A DNA stretch of 43,191 nt from contig CAJUMA010000012.1 of NCBI GenBank assembly GCA_910587065.1, positions 1 to 43,191 of the forward strand. Reading direction: 5' to 3'. The notes below the pieces were generated by a model. It made no database searches. It was not told the origin of the DNA and saw only the letters and a list, made by a program, of their open reading frames with translations. The first letter of the stretch is position 1, and each line of letters opens with the position of its first letter. Source of the stretch: an uncultured Bacilli bacterium. GTDB taxonomy: Bacteria; Bacillota_I; Bacilli_A; RF39; UBA660. A program made the translations under genes and the position numbers. Shown here in pieces: positions 1 through 7,937 of the stretch.

Positions 1-1
1 T

Positions 2-1024
2 ACAATAACAGGAAGTATACCAAGTAAAGGGGCAGCAACCTATACCCCTGGAACAGTAAATCAAACAATAGCATCAGGTCAATACTTAAGTGGTGCTCAA
101 ACCATAAAAGGAGATGCAAATCTTATAGCTGGAAACATAGCCAAAGGAAAGAGTATATTTGGAGTAAGTGGGTCTTATACAAGTGATGCCAATGCCGTAG
201 CTGGAAACATCTTAAGTGGAAAGACAGCTTACATTAATGGAAGCAAGATAACGGGAACAATACCAACACTTGCAACGACTGCTTCTGCAAGTACAGGAAC
301 AAAACATGCTAATGCAACGGGAATAGTATCGGGAGCACACAGTACAAATGATACAATAAATTATTTATATTTAGGAATACCAAAGAATACATATACAGGA
401 GATAATGCATGGATAAGAACCCCAATGAGTGAAGTAGTAAAACAATTACCAAATAAGACAGCAACAACATATACACCAGGGGTGTCTAATCAGACTATTG
501 CATCAGGACAGTATTTAAGTGGAGCACAAACAATAAAAGGAGATGCAAACCTTATAGCATCAAACATAGCTAAAGGAAAGAGTATATTTGGAGTAAGTGG
601 GTCTTATACAAGTGATGCAACCGCCACTGCTGCTGATATAAAATCAGGTAAAACAGCCTACGTAAATGGGATTAAAATAACGGGTTCTTCAAATTCGTTA
701 TCATTGGGAGACACGATAACTTCTTCTCTCGCTTCAAAAAAAACAACTGCGGAACTGGTTGTTCCTATCGGAGTAACAAAAGGATTTTTGATAGTAAATG
801 CTATTACAACAATGCGCAAGACTGTTTCATCTGAAATTAGCGGATCAGGTGTAGTTACTCAAAAAAGTACAGATGCAGGGACTATCAGTAGGGGGGATCA
901 AAATGCATATGTTAATACTAAAATATATGAAGCTGAACTTGCTCCTGGCGGAACAGTAACTGCAAATGTTTTAAATTATTATTCATCGACATATGTTGGA
1001 GTATCAATTATATTACTTGCTTAA
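2..1024 (+). CDS. Phage tail-fibre-like repeat protein (5' end outside window)
   Basis: The reading frame is open from base 2, so the gene enters from the left; the ATG at 425 is only an internal methionine. About 340 residues are visible. They contain repeated modules of the type GKSIFGVSGSYTSDA, SGKTAYVNG and YTPGxxNQTI, rich in Ser, Thr, Gly and Ala, and end in a different C-terminal domain of about 110 residues that may be the receptor-facing tip. Modules of the form NIxxGxSIFGVxGxY are common in tail fibres and other structural proteins of Firmicutes phages and prophages, so this may be the right edge of a prophage, but no other phage gene is in view. A large surface protein of the cell is the alternative. 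I am sure of the frame and repeats, less sure of the phage origin. Confidence 0.6.
   Translation, partial: TITGSIPSKGAATYTPGTVNQTIASGQYLSGAQTIKGDANLIAGNIAKGKSIFGVSGSYTSDANAVAGNILSGKTAYINGSKITGTIPTLATTASASTGTKHANATGIVSGAHSTNDTINYLYLGIPKNTYTGDNAWIRTPMSEVVKQLPNKTATTYTPGVSNQTIASGQYLSGAQTIKGDANLIASNIAKGKSIFGVSGSYTSDATATAADIKSGKTAYVNGIKITGSSNSLSLGDTITSSLASKKTTAELVVPIGVTKGFLIVNAITTMRKTVSSEISGSGVVTQKSTDAGTISRGDQNAYVNTKIYEAELAPGGTVTANVLNYYSSTYVGVSIILLA
143..618 (+). repeat. In-frame direct repeat inside the tail-fibre-like gene
   Basis: Bases 143-189 and 572-618 are identical over 47 nt, 429 nt apart (exactly 143 codons), and similarity extends well upstream of each copy, from about 76 and about 505. 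The identity at silent positions points to recent duplication or gene conversion of a protein module. Confidence 0.8.
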
Positions 1025-1063
1025 TTAAATGCACATATTATAAAAATTCTCATAAAATACTAT

Positions 1064-1276
1064 ATGAAAAGGATAAGATTAGAAGATTATAAAGGTGATG
1101 GGGTATATATAGATTTAGACACTCAATACATACCTTATCAGAAATTAATATTTGATACGGAAAAGTATTTAAATAAATATACAAAATACTACTTCCATTG
1201 CAAACATGGAGTTAAAAGTAAAGAAGTTGTTATGAGTTTAGATGAAAAGGGGTATAATGCTACTCAAATAATCTAA
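1064..1276 (+). CDS. Small rhodanese-like domain protein
   Basis: A 70-residue protein with one recognisable half: YYFHCKHGVKSKEVV followed by a helix and GYN. This matches the active-site loop of single-domain rhodaneses (Cys-x-x-Gly-x-x-Ser), with the sulfur-carrying cysteine at about residue 46, so sulfurtransferase activity is possible. It is shorter than the usual 100 or so residues of GlpE/PspE-type proteins because the N-terminal strand region is compact. No good Shine-Dalgarno site precedes the ATG. The frame is the same as that of the upstream gene and has no stop between that gene's TAA and this ATG. Confidence 0.55.
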   Translation: MKRIRLEDYKGDGVYIDLDTQYIPYQKLIFDTEKYLNKYTKYYFHCKHGVKSKEVVMSLDEKGYNATQII

Positions 1277-1324
1277 ACTCTTTTAAATATATAAAAAAAG
1301 GTTTATAATATTAGTGTGATTAAC

Positions 1325-1942
1325 ATGAAAATAATATTAATAGGAAGTATAGTAGAAATAATAGAGCATTTGGATACGTATTCAGAAATGCTTCTAAACA
1401 ATTTAGGAATATGGGGAGTAGTGCTTAGTTGTTTACTTATAACTGTTGAGTCAATTATTCCTGTTTTACCATTATGTGTATTCGTTACTTTCAATTTTTT
1501 CACTTTTGGTAATATTCTCGGTTTTTTCGTAAGCTGGGCATTTACTGTTCTTGGTTGTATGTTATCCTTTTTACTCTTTAGAACAAAAATCAAAGGCTGG
1601 TTTGAAAAAAAACTTATAAATAAAAAAACGGGAAAAGAAATAAAAAAGCTAATGAATTTTATTGACAAGATAAGTTTGTCAGGGCTTGCAACATTAGTCG
1701 CTATACCTTTTACACCTGCATTTGCTGTAAATATTGCAGCTGGACTATCAAATCTTTCTAAAAAGAAATTTTTGACAGGTATATTAATCGGAAAAACTTT
1801 TATGGTTTATTTTTGGGGCTATATTGGAACGACATTACTTGAAAGTCTTACTCATCCGATATACTTAGCAAAAATACTTATAATGGTTTCTCTTGCTTAC
1901 ATAATAAGCAAAATTGTTAACAAACATTTTGATTTAGATTAG
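1325..1942 (+). CDS. VTT/DedA-like integral membrane protein
   Basis: About 205 residues with several hydrophobic segments. The central part has the features of the SNARE-associated/VTT fold: a re-entrant ESIIPVLP region near residue 45, then a GxxxSFLLFR segment, and later AIPFTPAFAVNIAAGLS, the second proline-containing re-entrant loop with its following small-residue helix. The family (DedA, YdjX/TVP38) is linked to lipid scrambling and membrane homeostasis; the substrate here is unknown. I took ATG at 1325 over the GTG at 1316. A TATAAT-like hexamer lies only about 10-15 nt upstream, so the leader is very short. rmuC follows after 9 nt and is probably co-transcribed. Confidence 0.7.
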   Translation: MKIILIGSIVEIIEHLDTYSEMLLNNLGIWGVVLSCLLITVESIIPVLPLCVFVTFNFFTFGNILGFFVSWAFTVLGCMLSFLLFRTKIKGWFEKKLINKKTGKEIKKLMNFIDKISLSGLATLVAIPFTPAFAVNIAAGLSNLSKKKFLTGILIGKTFMVYFWGYIGTTLLESLTHPIYLAKILIMVSLAYIISKIVNKHFDLD

Positions 1943-1951
1943 GAGTAGTTT

Positions 1952-3031
1952 ATGGAATTAAATATTGTTATTATTGCACTTATTATTGTATTAATTATTT
2001 TAGCAATAATAAATTTAACTAAAAATAATAAACCAGATAATACAGAAATGATTAAAGAACTAGGTGATTTAAAAAACAGTACAACAAAAGATTTATCTGA
2101 ATTTAAATATGATTTGTCAAAAGAAATGCTTAAGGACTTTTCTGAATTAAACGAAAAAATTGAATACCGTTTAAATCAAATAAATGACAAAGTTAATGAG
2201 CGCCTTGAACAGAATTTTGAAAAGACTAATAAAACATTCAACTCTGTTTTGGAACGACTTACAAAAATAGATGAGGCTCAAAAGAATATAGATGACTTAT
2301 CTAAAGATATTATTAGTCTTCAAAGTGTTTTAACGGACAAGAAAACAAGAGGAACTTTTGGTGAAGTTAATTTAAACTATATTTTAACGAGTATTTTTGG
2401 TGAAAAAAAAGTAGTTTATGATATTCAACATAAGTTAACAAATGATTGCATATGTGATGCATGTATTTTTGCCCCCGAACCACTTGGTACTATCTGTATT
2501 GATTCTAAATTCCCTTTAGAAAATTATGAAAGAATGACAAATAAAAATTTAGATAAAACATCCCGCGAAATAGCTTTTAAAGCTTTTAAAAATGATGTAA
2601 AAAAACATATTGACGCTATTGAATCAAAATATATTATTGATGGTGTTACAGCAGATGAAGCAATCATGTTCTTGCCAGCAGAAGCCGTATTTGCAGAACT
2701 TAATGCTTATCATCCTGAATTATTAAAGTATGCCTATGAAAAAAAAGTGTGGATATGTAGTCCCACGACTCTTATGTCAACCCTTTCAACAATCAGCATG
2801 ATACTTAAAAATATTGAAAGAGATAAATATACTAAAGTTATTCATGAAGAATTAAATAAACTTGGTATTGAATTTAAAAGATATAAAGAAAGATGGGACA
2901 AACTATCTAAAAGCATAGATTCTGTTTCCACAGAAGTTAAAGATATTCATACAACTACAGATAAAATTTCTAAGAAATTTGAATCAATAAATTCAGTTAA
3001 TATAGATATACTTGAAGATAAAGAGGTTTAG
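1952..3031 (+). CDS. rmuC: DNA recombination protein RmuC
   Basis: A 359-residue protein with an N-terminal membrane anchor (residues 3-22), a long charged coiled coil (about 30-125) and the conserved RmuC domain, seen as TRGTFGEVNLNYIL and PLGTICIDSKFPLENYERM with the later IMFLPAEAVFAEL block. RmuC family proteins have a nuclease-like fold and limit rearrangement at inverted repeats in E. coli; their biochemical activity is not settled. Length and domain order are usual for the family. An AGGAGT Shine-Dalgarno site precedes the ATG, and an intrinsic terminator starts inside the last codons. Confidence 0.92.
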   Translation: MELNIVIIALIIVLIILAIINLTKNNKPDNTEMIKELGDLKNSTTKDLSEFKYDLSKEMLKDFSELNEKIEYRLNQINDKVNERLEQNFEKTNKTFNSVLERLTKIDEAQKNIDDLSKDIISLQSVLTDKKTRGTFGEVNLNYILTSIFGEKKVVYDIQHKLTNDCICDACIFAPEPLGTICIDSKFPLENYERMTNKNLDKTSREIAFKAFKNDVKKHIDAIESKYIIDGVTADEAIMFLPAEAVFAELNAYHPELLKYAYEKKVWICSPTTLMSTLSTISMILKNIERDKYTKVIHEELNKLGIEFKRYKERWDKLSKSIDSVSTEVKDIHTTTDKISKKFESINSVNIDILEDKEV

Positions 3032-3044
3032 TTCCTCTTTTTTT
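3020..3044 (+). terminator. Intrinsic terminator of rmuC
   Basis: Stem AAAGAGG/CCTCTTT with a 7-nt loop containing the rmuC stop, followed by a T run. Confidence 0.85.
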
Positions 3045-3071
3045 GACATTAGTAAATATATTTGTTAGTAT
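3043..3071 (+). promoter_or_regulatory. Sigma-A promoter of the kinase-like gene
   Basis: TTGACA at 3043-3048, 17-nt spacer, TAGTAT at 3066-3071. The -35 hexamer begins in the T run of the preceding terminator, so the two genes after it form a separate unit. Confidence 0.65.
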
Positions 3072-3097
3072 ATATAGACAAATTAAAGGGGTTAAAT

Positions 3098-3928
3098 ATG
3101 GAATATATTTCTAAAAAAGATATTAATTTGAATGAGGCAATAAGACTATCTGAAAAAACATTTGAAAGTACTATTTATGTGTCCGATAGCAAAGTTTATA
3201 AAATGTACAAAAAGCTAAAGTTTTACAGAAGAATGGTGTATTTATGCCAAAAAGAACCAAAAGCACTTCTTCTGTCTAAAAGTAGTTCTTCTCAAATAGT
3301 TAAGTCTGATGCAATTATTTTAGGAAAAAGAGTTATTGAGGGAATAAGAATGGATTATATTGAGAATTCAAGGACTCTTTATGAATTTTCGCGTGTATAT
3401 AATGACTTAGCTAAGTATCTAATAGTTGGAAATAATGCATCTAAAGGTTTGAAAGAAATTCATAAAGATCCCTTGGATATTGTTGTAAGTGATTTAAATT
3501 TTTTTAATATCTTGTTTGATGAAGAATTAAATACGTATTATGTAGATTCAGATAGCTATGAAGTTTCTGGTTATCCAGCGACATCAGATTCTAAACAATT
3601 TATTCAATATTGTGATGAAAGAGGCCTAAGAGAAAATACTTCACAAAAGTCTGATCGTTTTTTATTTATGTTTGAATTTTTAAGTAATATTTTTGGCACT
3701 AATATACAAAGTGTCCCAACTTATAGATATGATAAATTAGCGGAACAAGTAGCATCATTAAAAAACATGCGTGTATACTTTAAAAAAATTAAGAAAAGCG
3801 AAAAGATACCAAACGTACCACATGTATGTGATTTAATTGACAAAAGCGACTTTTCTAAACAAATTGAGTATAGATTGCCAATTATTAACTGTAAGACTAC
3901 ACCAGCATTAAAAGAATTGACTAGATAA
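3098..3928 (+). CDS. Divergent protein-kinase-fold protein
   Basis: A 276-residue protein. From the ATG at 3098, placed 7 nt after AAAGGGG, the middle contains VVSDLNFFNIL, matching the kinase catalytic loop pattern DxxxxN (D132 and N137), then YYVDSDSY, where D150 or D152 could take the place of the DFG aspartate. A VYKMYKK segment near the N terminus may hold the ATP-binding lysine, but I see no clear glycine-rich loop. This layout suggests a small Ser/Thr- or aminoglycoside-kinase-like enzyme or a pseudokinase. No membrane segment is seen. The gene shares a promoter with the unknown gene after it, with which it may work. The fold is a motif-based inference and the substrate is unknown. Confidence 0.5.
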   Translation: MEYISKKDINLNEAIRLSEKTFESTIYVSDSKVYKMYKKLKFYRRMVYLCQKEPKALLLSKSSSSQIVKSDAIILGKRVIEGIRMDYIENSRTLYEFSRVYNDLAKYLIVGNNASKGLKEIHKDPLDIVVSDLNFFNILFDEELNTYYVDSDSYEVSGYPATSDSKQFIQYCDERGLRENTSQKSDRFLFMFEFLSNIFGTNIQSVPTYRYDKLAEQVASLKNMRVYFKKIKKSEKIPNVPHVCDLIDKSDFSKQIEYRLPIINCKTTPALKELTR

Positions 3929-3965
3929 TGTAAATGAATTAAAATAAAAACAAGGAGGCACTTTT

Positions 3966-5012
3966 ATGGTAATAAACAATTATGGTAATAAAAAAGATGA
4001 AGAATATTATAAAAAACTTCCATATTCACAGGCAAAAAAACTAAAAGAAAAAGAAAGATACAAAAAAATGCGTGCAGATGTTAGTCGTGCTGGAAGAACT
4101 GATGCTGAAAAAGAAAGAGAAAGAGTTCTTTTAAGTAATCCAACTTCAAGAACATCATATGTTTTTACAAACCCTCAAACAGGAGCAAGTGAAAAGTTCA
4201 ACGGTGTAGAGTATACGGAATTCAATGCTTGGCCTAGTCAAAGAATTATTCATGGAATAATAACTATTTCTGAATTTGATAAAGATGGAGTAAAAACAGG
4301 TGAAAAAAGTGATGATATATTCATGTATCAACCACGTTTTGAAGGCCGCAACAGATTTGTCTTAGGTCCTATTTACAAAAGTGATGGGAGATTAAACAAC
4401 AATGCTGCTTATGCTTTTAAAAATCCACAAAATGGACAAATTTATGTTGGAAGTATTCCTAAAAGGGAGATTATATCAAATCGTCAATTTGATTTTGATC
4501 AAACAAATAGTGCAAATTTTGAAGCAGCTTGCACAAATATTGAAGTAAGCAATCCAAATATCAAAAAAATTGTGTCAATTAAATATGATACTGATGCTGA
4601 AGGATATATTAAATCTCTAGATTTAAATAATATAAATGACTTAAATAGATTAAAAGATTACTATCAAAAATATCCAACAGCAGCTCTTGCAGATGATATG
4701 ATTGATAATTATATCCATAGAATAGAAGCTGAATTAGAAAAGTTTGAACGTATGACAGAAAGAATGGAAGAAGCTGTATCTCGAGTTGGTTTAGCTAATA
4801 GATATCAAGCAAATGTTGCTGCTTCATCAACACCACAAGAAAATACTGCTACAAATAGCTCTCTTGCGGAGGAAAATGCAAGGCTTATCAACAATATGCT
4901 TTTATATGGCATCAGACCAAGTTATGCATCTCCTGTAGATGATGGATATGGAGGATTAGAAATTGGTAGAGGAGCACCAACACCACCACATCCTGGAGGC
5001 AGAGGAAGATAA
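3966..5012 (+). CDS. Unknown protein, 348 residues, no membrane segment
   Basis: I do not recognise this protein. The N terminus is highly charged and helical (rich in Lys, Glu and Arg to about residue 55). A middle domain of about 60-210 is rich in aromatic and beta-type segments (for example FNAWPSQRIIHGIITISEF). A helical stretch covers 225-275, and the last 70 residues are low-complexity, with a Gly/Pro-rich tail ending HPGGRGR. There is no signal peptide or membrane helix. AAGGAGG lies 9 nt before the ATG. It follows the kinase-like gene by 37 nt with no terminator between, so the pair is likely co-transcribed; the charged ends would suit a substrate or scaffold, which is only a guess. 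Confidence 0.6.
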   Translation: MVINNYGNKKDEEYYKKLPYSQAKKLKEKERYKKMRADVSRAGRTDAEKERERVLLSNPTSRTSYVFTNPQTGASEKFNGVEYTEFNAWPSQRIIHGIITISEFDKDGVKTGEKSDDIFMYQPRFEGRNRFVLGPIYKSDGRLNNNAAYAFKNPQNGQIYVGSIPKREIISNRQFDFDQTNSANFEAACTNIEVSNPNIKKIVSIKYDTDAEGYIKSLDLNNINDLNRLKDYYQKYPTAALADDMIDNYIHRIEAELEKFERMTERMEEAVSRVGLANRYQANVAASSTPQENTATNSSLAEENARLINNMLLYGIRPSYASPVDDGYGGLEIGRGAPTPPHPGGRGR

Positions 5013-5033
5013 AAGACTATTAGGTCTTTTTTT
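5011..5033 (+). terminator. Intrinsic terminator
   Basis: Stem AAAAGAC/GTCTTTT around a short loop followed by T residues, starting at the stop codon of the unknown gene. Confidence 0.8.
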
Positions 5034-5034
5034 C

Positions 5035-5086
5035 TTGACAAATTCACAAAAAATTCATATTAATAACGTTCTTCATATGATATAAT
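5035..5086 (+). promoter_or_regulatory. Promoter region of the ftsEX operon
   Basis: TTGACA at 5035-5040 with TATTAA 17 nt downstream (5058-5063) gives one candidate. A perfect TATAAT at 5081-5086 with only a weak -35 gives a second, nearer one. Either would leave a short leader before the AGGTGA site of ftsE. Confidence 0.5.
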
Positions 5087-5107
5087 TATAATTAGTAAGG
5101 TGATAAT

Positions 5108-5809
5108 ATGGAATTCATTGAGTTAAAAAATGTATTTAAAGTGTACGAAAATGGTGTAACAGCATTAGCTGATGCAAATTTAACCATTGAAAAAGGTGAG
5201 TTTGTCTTTATTATCGGGCAATCTGGTTCTGGTAAATCCACATTAACAAAGCTTTTATATCGTGAAGAAAAACCAAATAAGGGTTCTGTTTATGTAGGTG
5301 GAATTAACGTCTGTAAATTAAAAAATGGTAATGTTTACAAATTAAGAAGAAAAATAGGAGTGGTATTTCAAGACTTTAAACTTTTACCAAAGTTAACAGT
5401 TTATGAAAACATTGCGTATCCTCTTGAGAGTTATGGAATGAATCCAAAGGAAATACGGGAAAAAGTTCTTATGGCTACCGAAAGAGTTGGTTTAAAAGAA
5501 AAATTAAGAAGTTTTCCCAATCAGTTATCTGGTGGTGAACAGCAAAGAGTGTGTATAGCACGTGCAATTGTAAATGAACCAAAATTAATCATCTGCGATG
5601 AACCTACCGGAGATTTGGATCCAAAAATAAGTCAAGAAATAATGGAAGTTATTTCAAAAATAAATGAAGAGTTAGGGTCAACAATAATTATGGCAACGCA
5701 TGATAAAGAAATAGTAAATAAAATGAAAAAACGTGTTATTTGCATTCATAACGGGGTCATAGTTTCTGATAAGAAGAAAGGAAGTTACGTGGAAAATGAA
5801 GATAATTAG
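5108..5809 (+). CDS. ftsE: Cell division ATP-binding protein FtsE
   Basis: A 233-residue ABC ATPase. Walker A is GQSGSGKS at 37-44, the signature LSGGEQQR at 140-147 and Walker B IICDEPTGDL at 161-170; the length is typical for FtsE. FtsE hydrolyses ATP on the cytoplasmic face and moves FtsX, which in turn switches on a peptidoglycan hydrolase outside. The next two genes are FtsX and such a hydrolase, which fixes the assignment against other small ABC ATPases of the MacB/LolD group. The AAGGTGAT ribosome site is 4-5 nt before the ATG. The end overlaps ftsX by 14 nt, implying coupled translation. Confidence 0.95.
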   Translation: MEFIELKNVFKVYENGVTALADANLTIEKGEFVFIIGQSGSGKSTLTKLLYREEKPNKGSVYVGGINVCKLKNGNVYKLRRKIGVVFQDFKLLPKLTVYENIAYPLESYGMNPKEIREKVLMATERVGLKEKLRSFPNQLSGGEQQRVCIARAIVNEPKLIICDEPTGDLDPKISQEIMEVISKINEELGSTIIMATHDKEIVNKMKKRVICIHNGVIVSDKKKGSYVENEDN

Positions 5810-6686
5810 AATTCTTAATATAAGCTTCAAAGATGCTTTTAAAAGTGTTTTTCGTAATTTTTCTTTAAGTATGGCTTCTGTTTCCTGTACAGCAATAACC
5901 CTTATACTAGTATCTCTTGCCTTACTTGTAACTTACAATGTTAACTCTATAACGAAAGATATAGAAGATGTTCTAACAATTGTTGCCTTCATTGACAATA
6001 AAGCAACTGATGCCGATGTTGAATCGTTAAAAAATGAAATAGATGTCTTAAGTAATGTCGAAACAAATGTTTATAATTCTAAAGATAGTATAAAAGAAGA
6101 GTTAAGTAAGGATGAAGATCTAAAACAAATCCTCGAAACATTAGATGAAAATCCCGTTCAATCAACATTTGTTATAAATGTAAAAGACGTTAGAAAAATT
6201 GATGAGACAGCAAAAAAGATTAAAGAAATTGATAAAGTAGTTTCTGTTAAATATGGAGAGTCATTAGTAAATAAACTAGTTTCAACCTTTGATGTCATTA
6301 GAAATGCTTGTATAGTTGCTGTAGGAGCACTCATCTTAGTAACAGCTTTCTTGATAGGTAACACAATAAAAATAACTATATTCTCAAGACGAAATGAAAT
6401 TGGTATTATGCGACTTGTTGGTACTAGTAATATGGTAATTAAGTTGCCTTTCCTAATAGAGGGTGCTGTTTTAGGAGTAATTGGTAGTATTATCCCCATA
6501 CTTCTAACAATATATGGATACTCCTTCCTTTATGATTTTGTTGGAGGTAAATTATTTACTGATCTCATCGTTTTAGTAAAACCAAGTGTTTTAATTTATA
6601 AAGTTAGTTGTGTAATTATAATTGTTGGTGTAGTAGTTGGTATGTTTGGTTCTCTAAGAGCAGTAAGGAAGTATTTAAAAGTATGA
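5796..6686 (+). CDS. ftsX: Cell division membrane protein FtsX
   Basis: A 296-residue protein with the FtsX plan: one N-terminal membrane helix (about 20-47), an extracellular domain (about 50-165) and three C-terminal membrane helices (about 170-195, 215-240 and 265-288). The sequence SRRNEIGIMRLVGTS after the second helix is the coupling segment typical of FtsX/MacB-type permeases. The extracellular domain is where FtsX binds its hydrolase partner in other bacteria. It overlaps ftsE at its start; its TGA stop overlaps the start of the peptidase gene, so all three proteins are likely made together. Confidence 0.93.
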   Translation: MKIIRILNISFKDAFKSVFRNFSLSMASVSCTAITLILVSLALLVTYNVNSITKDIEDVLTIVAFIDNKATDADVESLKNEIDVLSNVETNVYNSKDSIKEELSKDEDLKQILETLDENPVQSTFVINVKDVRKIDETAKKIKEIDKVVSVKYGESLVNKLVSTFDVIRNACIVAVGALILVTAFLIGNTIKITIFSRRNEIGIMRLVGTSNMVIKLPFLIEGAVLGVIGSIIPILLTIYGYSFLYDFVGGKLFTDLIVLVKPSVLIYKVSCVIIIVGVVVGMFGSLRAVRKYLKV

Positions 6687-7900
6687 TGAAGAGTATAGTT
6701 AAAATTTGTAATATATTAGTCCTTTCTTTTCTAATTTTACTTCCATCATATAATGTACTAGCAGCTTATAAAGTTGATGAAAATAAAACATTAGCCCAAC
6801 TTCGAAAAGATTTAGCAAGTTATAAAGCATCAAAAGCGGCGGCTGATAAAAAACAAAGTCTGACAAAGTCAGAAATAAATGCAGCCAAAAATAGTGCTGC
6901 TAGTAAACAAAATGAAATAGAAACCAATCAAAAGAAAGTTACAGATGCAACAAATGAAATAGAAACTTTAGAAAAAGAAATTTCTGCTGGTAAAGAAGAA
7001 CTAGATAAATTAGTTAAAAATTATCAAATAGCAAGTGGTGATAATTTATATCTTAAATATATTTTTGAAGCCGAAAGTTATGAAGATTTGATATATCGTT
7101 ATGCGGTTATGGAACAAATCATGAACTTCCAAGAGGATAAAATTACTTCATGGAAAGATAAAATAGAAAGAAATGAACAGTTAAAAGTCGATTTAGCAGC
7201 TAGAGAGATTCAATTAAATGACCAAATAGAATCTTTATCAAAGGATATTGACAAGTTAAATGATGCTTTAATAGGATACTCTAATGAAGGAACTACCGCT
7301 CAGCAGGCAATTGATTCGACACAACAATTCATTAAATTTCTTGAAGAAAATGATTGTAAAGAAAATCAAAATTTAACACAATGTATCACGGAAGGTGACA
7401 CACGTTTCATACGACCTCTTAAAAAAGGTGTTATAACTTCTGTTTGGGGATATAGAAGACATCCAGTTACTGGAAAACCAAATACTTTCCATAATGGAAT
7501 AGATATTGGGGGGAACTCTGTTGGAACGCCAATTTATCCTGCTGCTAATGGAACAGTGGGAAAAATAATCTATAAATCACCTTGCGGTGGAAATCAAGTT
7601 TATATTTACCACAACATAAAAGGAAAAAGATATACAACTTCCTATTTACATTTGAATACTATTAATGTTAAGTTAGGACAAGTAGTTAAGAGTACATCTG
7701 TAATAGGTACAGTAGGTGGACAAAAAGGAACAGGCGATGGTTGTACAACTGGAGCACACTTACACTTCGGTATGGGAACAGGTTGGTTCGGAGCTGATTA
7801 TGTTAGTAATTCTACATGGCAAGCACGATCAGTTAATCCAGTTTCTGTAATATCATTCCCAGCAAAAGGGAAATATTTTAACTCACGTATTCCTACTTAG
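6683..7900 (+). CDS. Exported M23 peptidase with coiled coil, probable FtsEX-controlled cell-wall hydrolase
   Basis: The start is taken as the ATGATG at 6683, overlapping the ftsX stop; a longer frame exists upstream but would remove the clean signal peptide (positively charged start, hydrophobic core, LAA near residue 29). A long coiled coil (about 35-230) is followed by an M23 (LytM) domain. The zinc and catalytic residues are present: HNGID (H270, D274) and HLH (359-361), so it should cut peptidoglycan and not only activate another enzyme, unlike E. coli EnvC, whose LytM domain is degenerate. The coiled coil is where EnvC, PcsB and CwlO bind FtsX. The operon strongly supports this role. 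Confidence 0.9.
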   Translation: MMKSIVKICNILVLSFLILLPSYNVLAAYKVDENKTLAQLRKDLASYKASKAAADKKQSLTKSEINAAKNSAASKQNEIETNQKKVTDATNEIETLEKEISAGKEELDKLVKNYQIASGDNLYLKYIFEAESYEDLIYRYAVMEQIMNFQEDKITSWKDKIERNEQLKVDLAAREIQLNDQIESLSKDIDKLNDALIGYSNEGTTAQQAIDSTQQFIKFLEENDCKENQNLTQCITEGDTRFIRPLKKGVITSVWGYRRHPVTGKPNTFHNGIDIGGNSVGTPIYPAANGTVGKIIYKSPCGGNQVYIYHNIKGKRYTTSYLHLNTINVKLGQVVKSTSVIGTVGGQKGTGDGCTTGAHLHFGMGTGWFGADYVSNSTWQARSVNPVSVISFPAKGKYFNSRIPT

Positions 7901-7937
7901 AAACAAGTATTTAAACGCACAATTTAGGAGGCATTTT

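Noticed and set aside
143..618. Direct repeats as a CRISPR array
   Set aside because: They are in-frame protein repeats with long coding spacers; no cas gene is present.
1303..1668. Minus-strand ORF opposite the VTT/DedA-like gene
   Set aside because: It mirrors a well-supported membrane-protein gene, has no ribosome site and no recognisable domain.
6608..6682. Longer N terminus for the M23 peptidase
   Set aside because: It would run inside ftsX in another frame, with a Cys/Trp-rich lead and no signal peptide at its start; ATG 6683 gives a normal signal peptide and overlaps the ftsX stop.
5796..6686. TGA read as tryptophan (Mycoplasma code)
   Set aside because: ftsX and the MBOAT gene end at TGA where homologues end, and all tryptophans seen are TGG.
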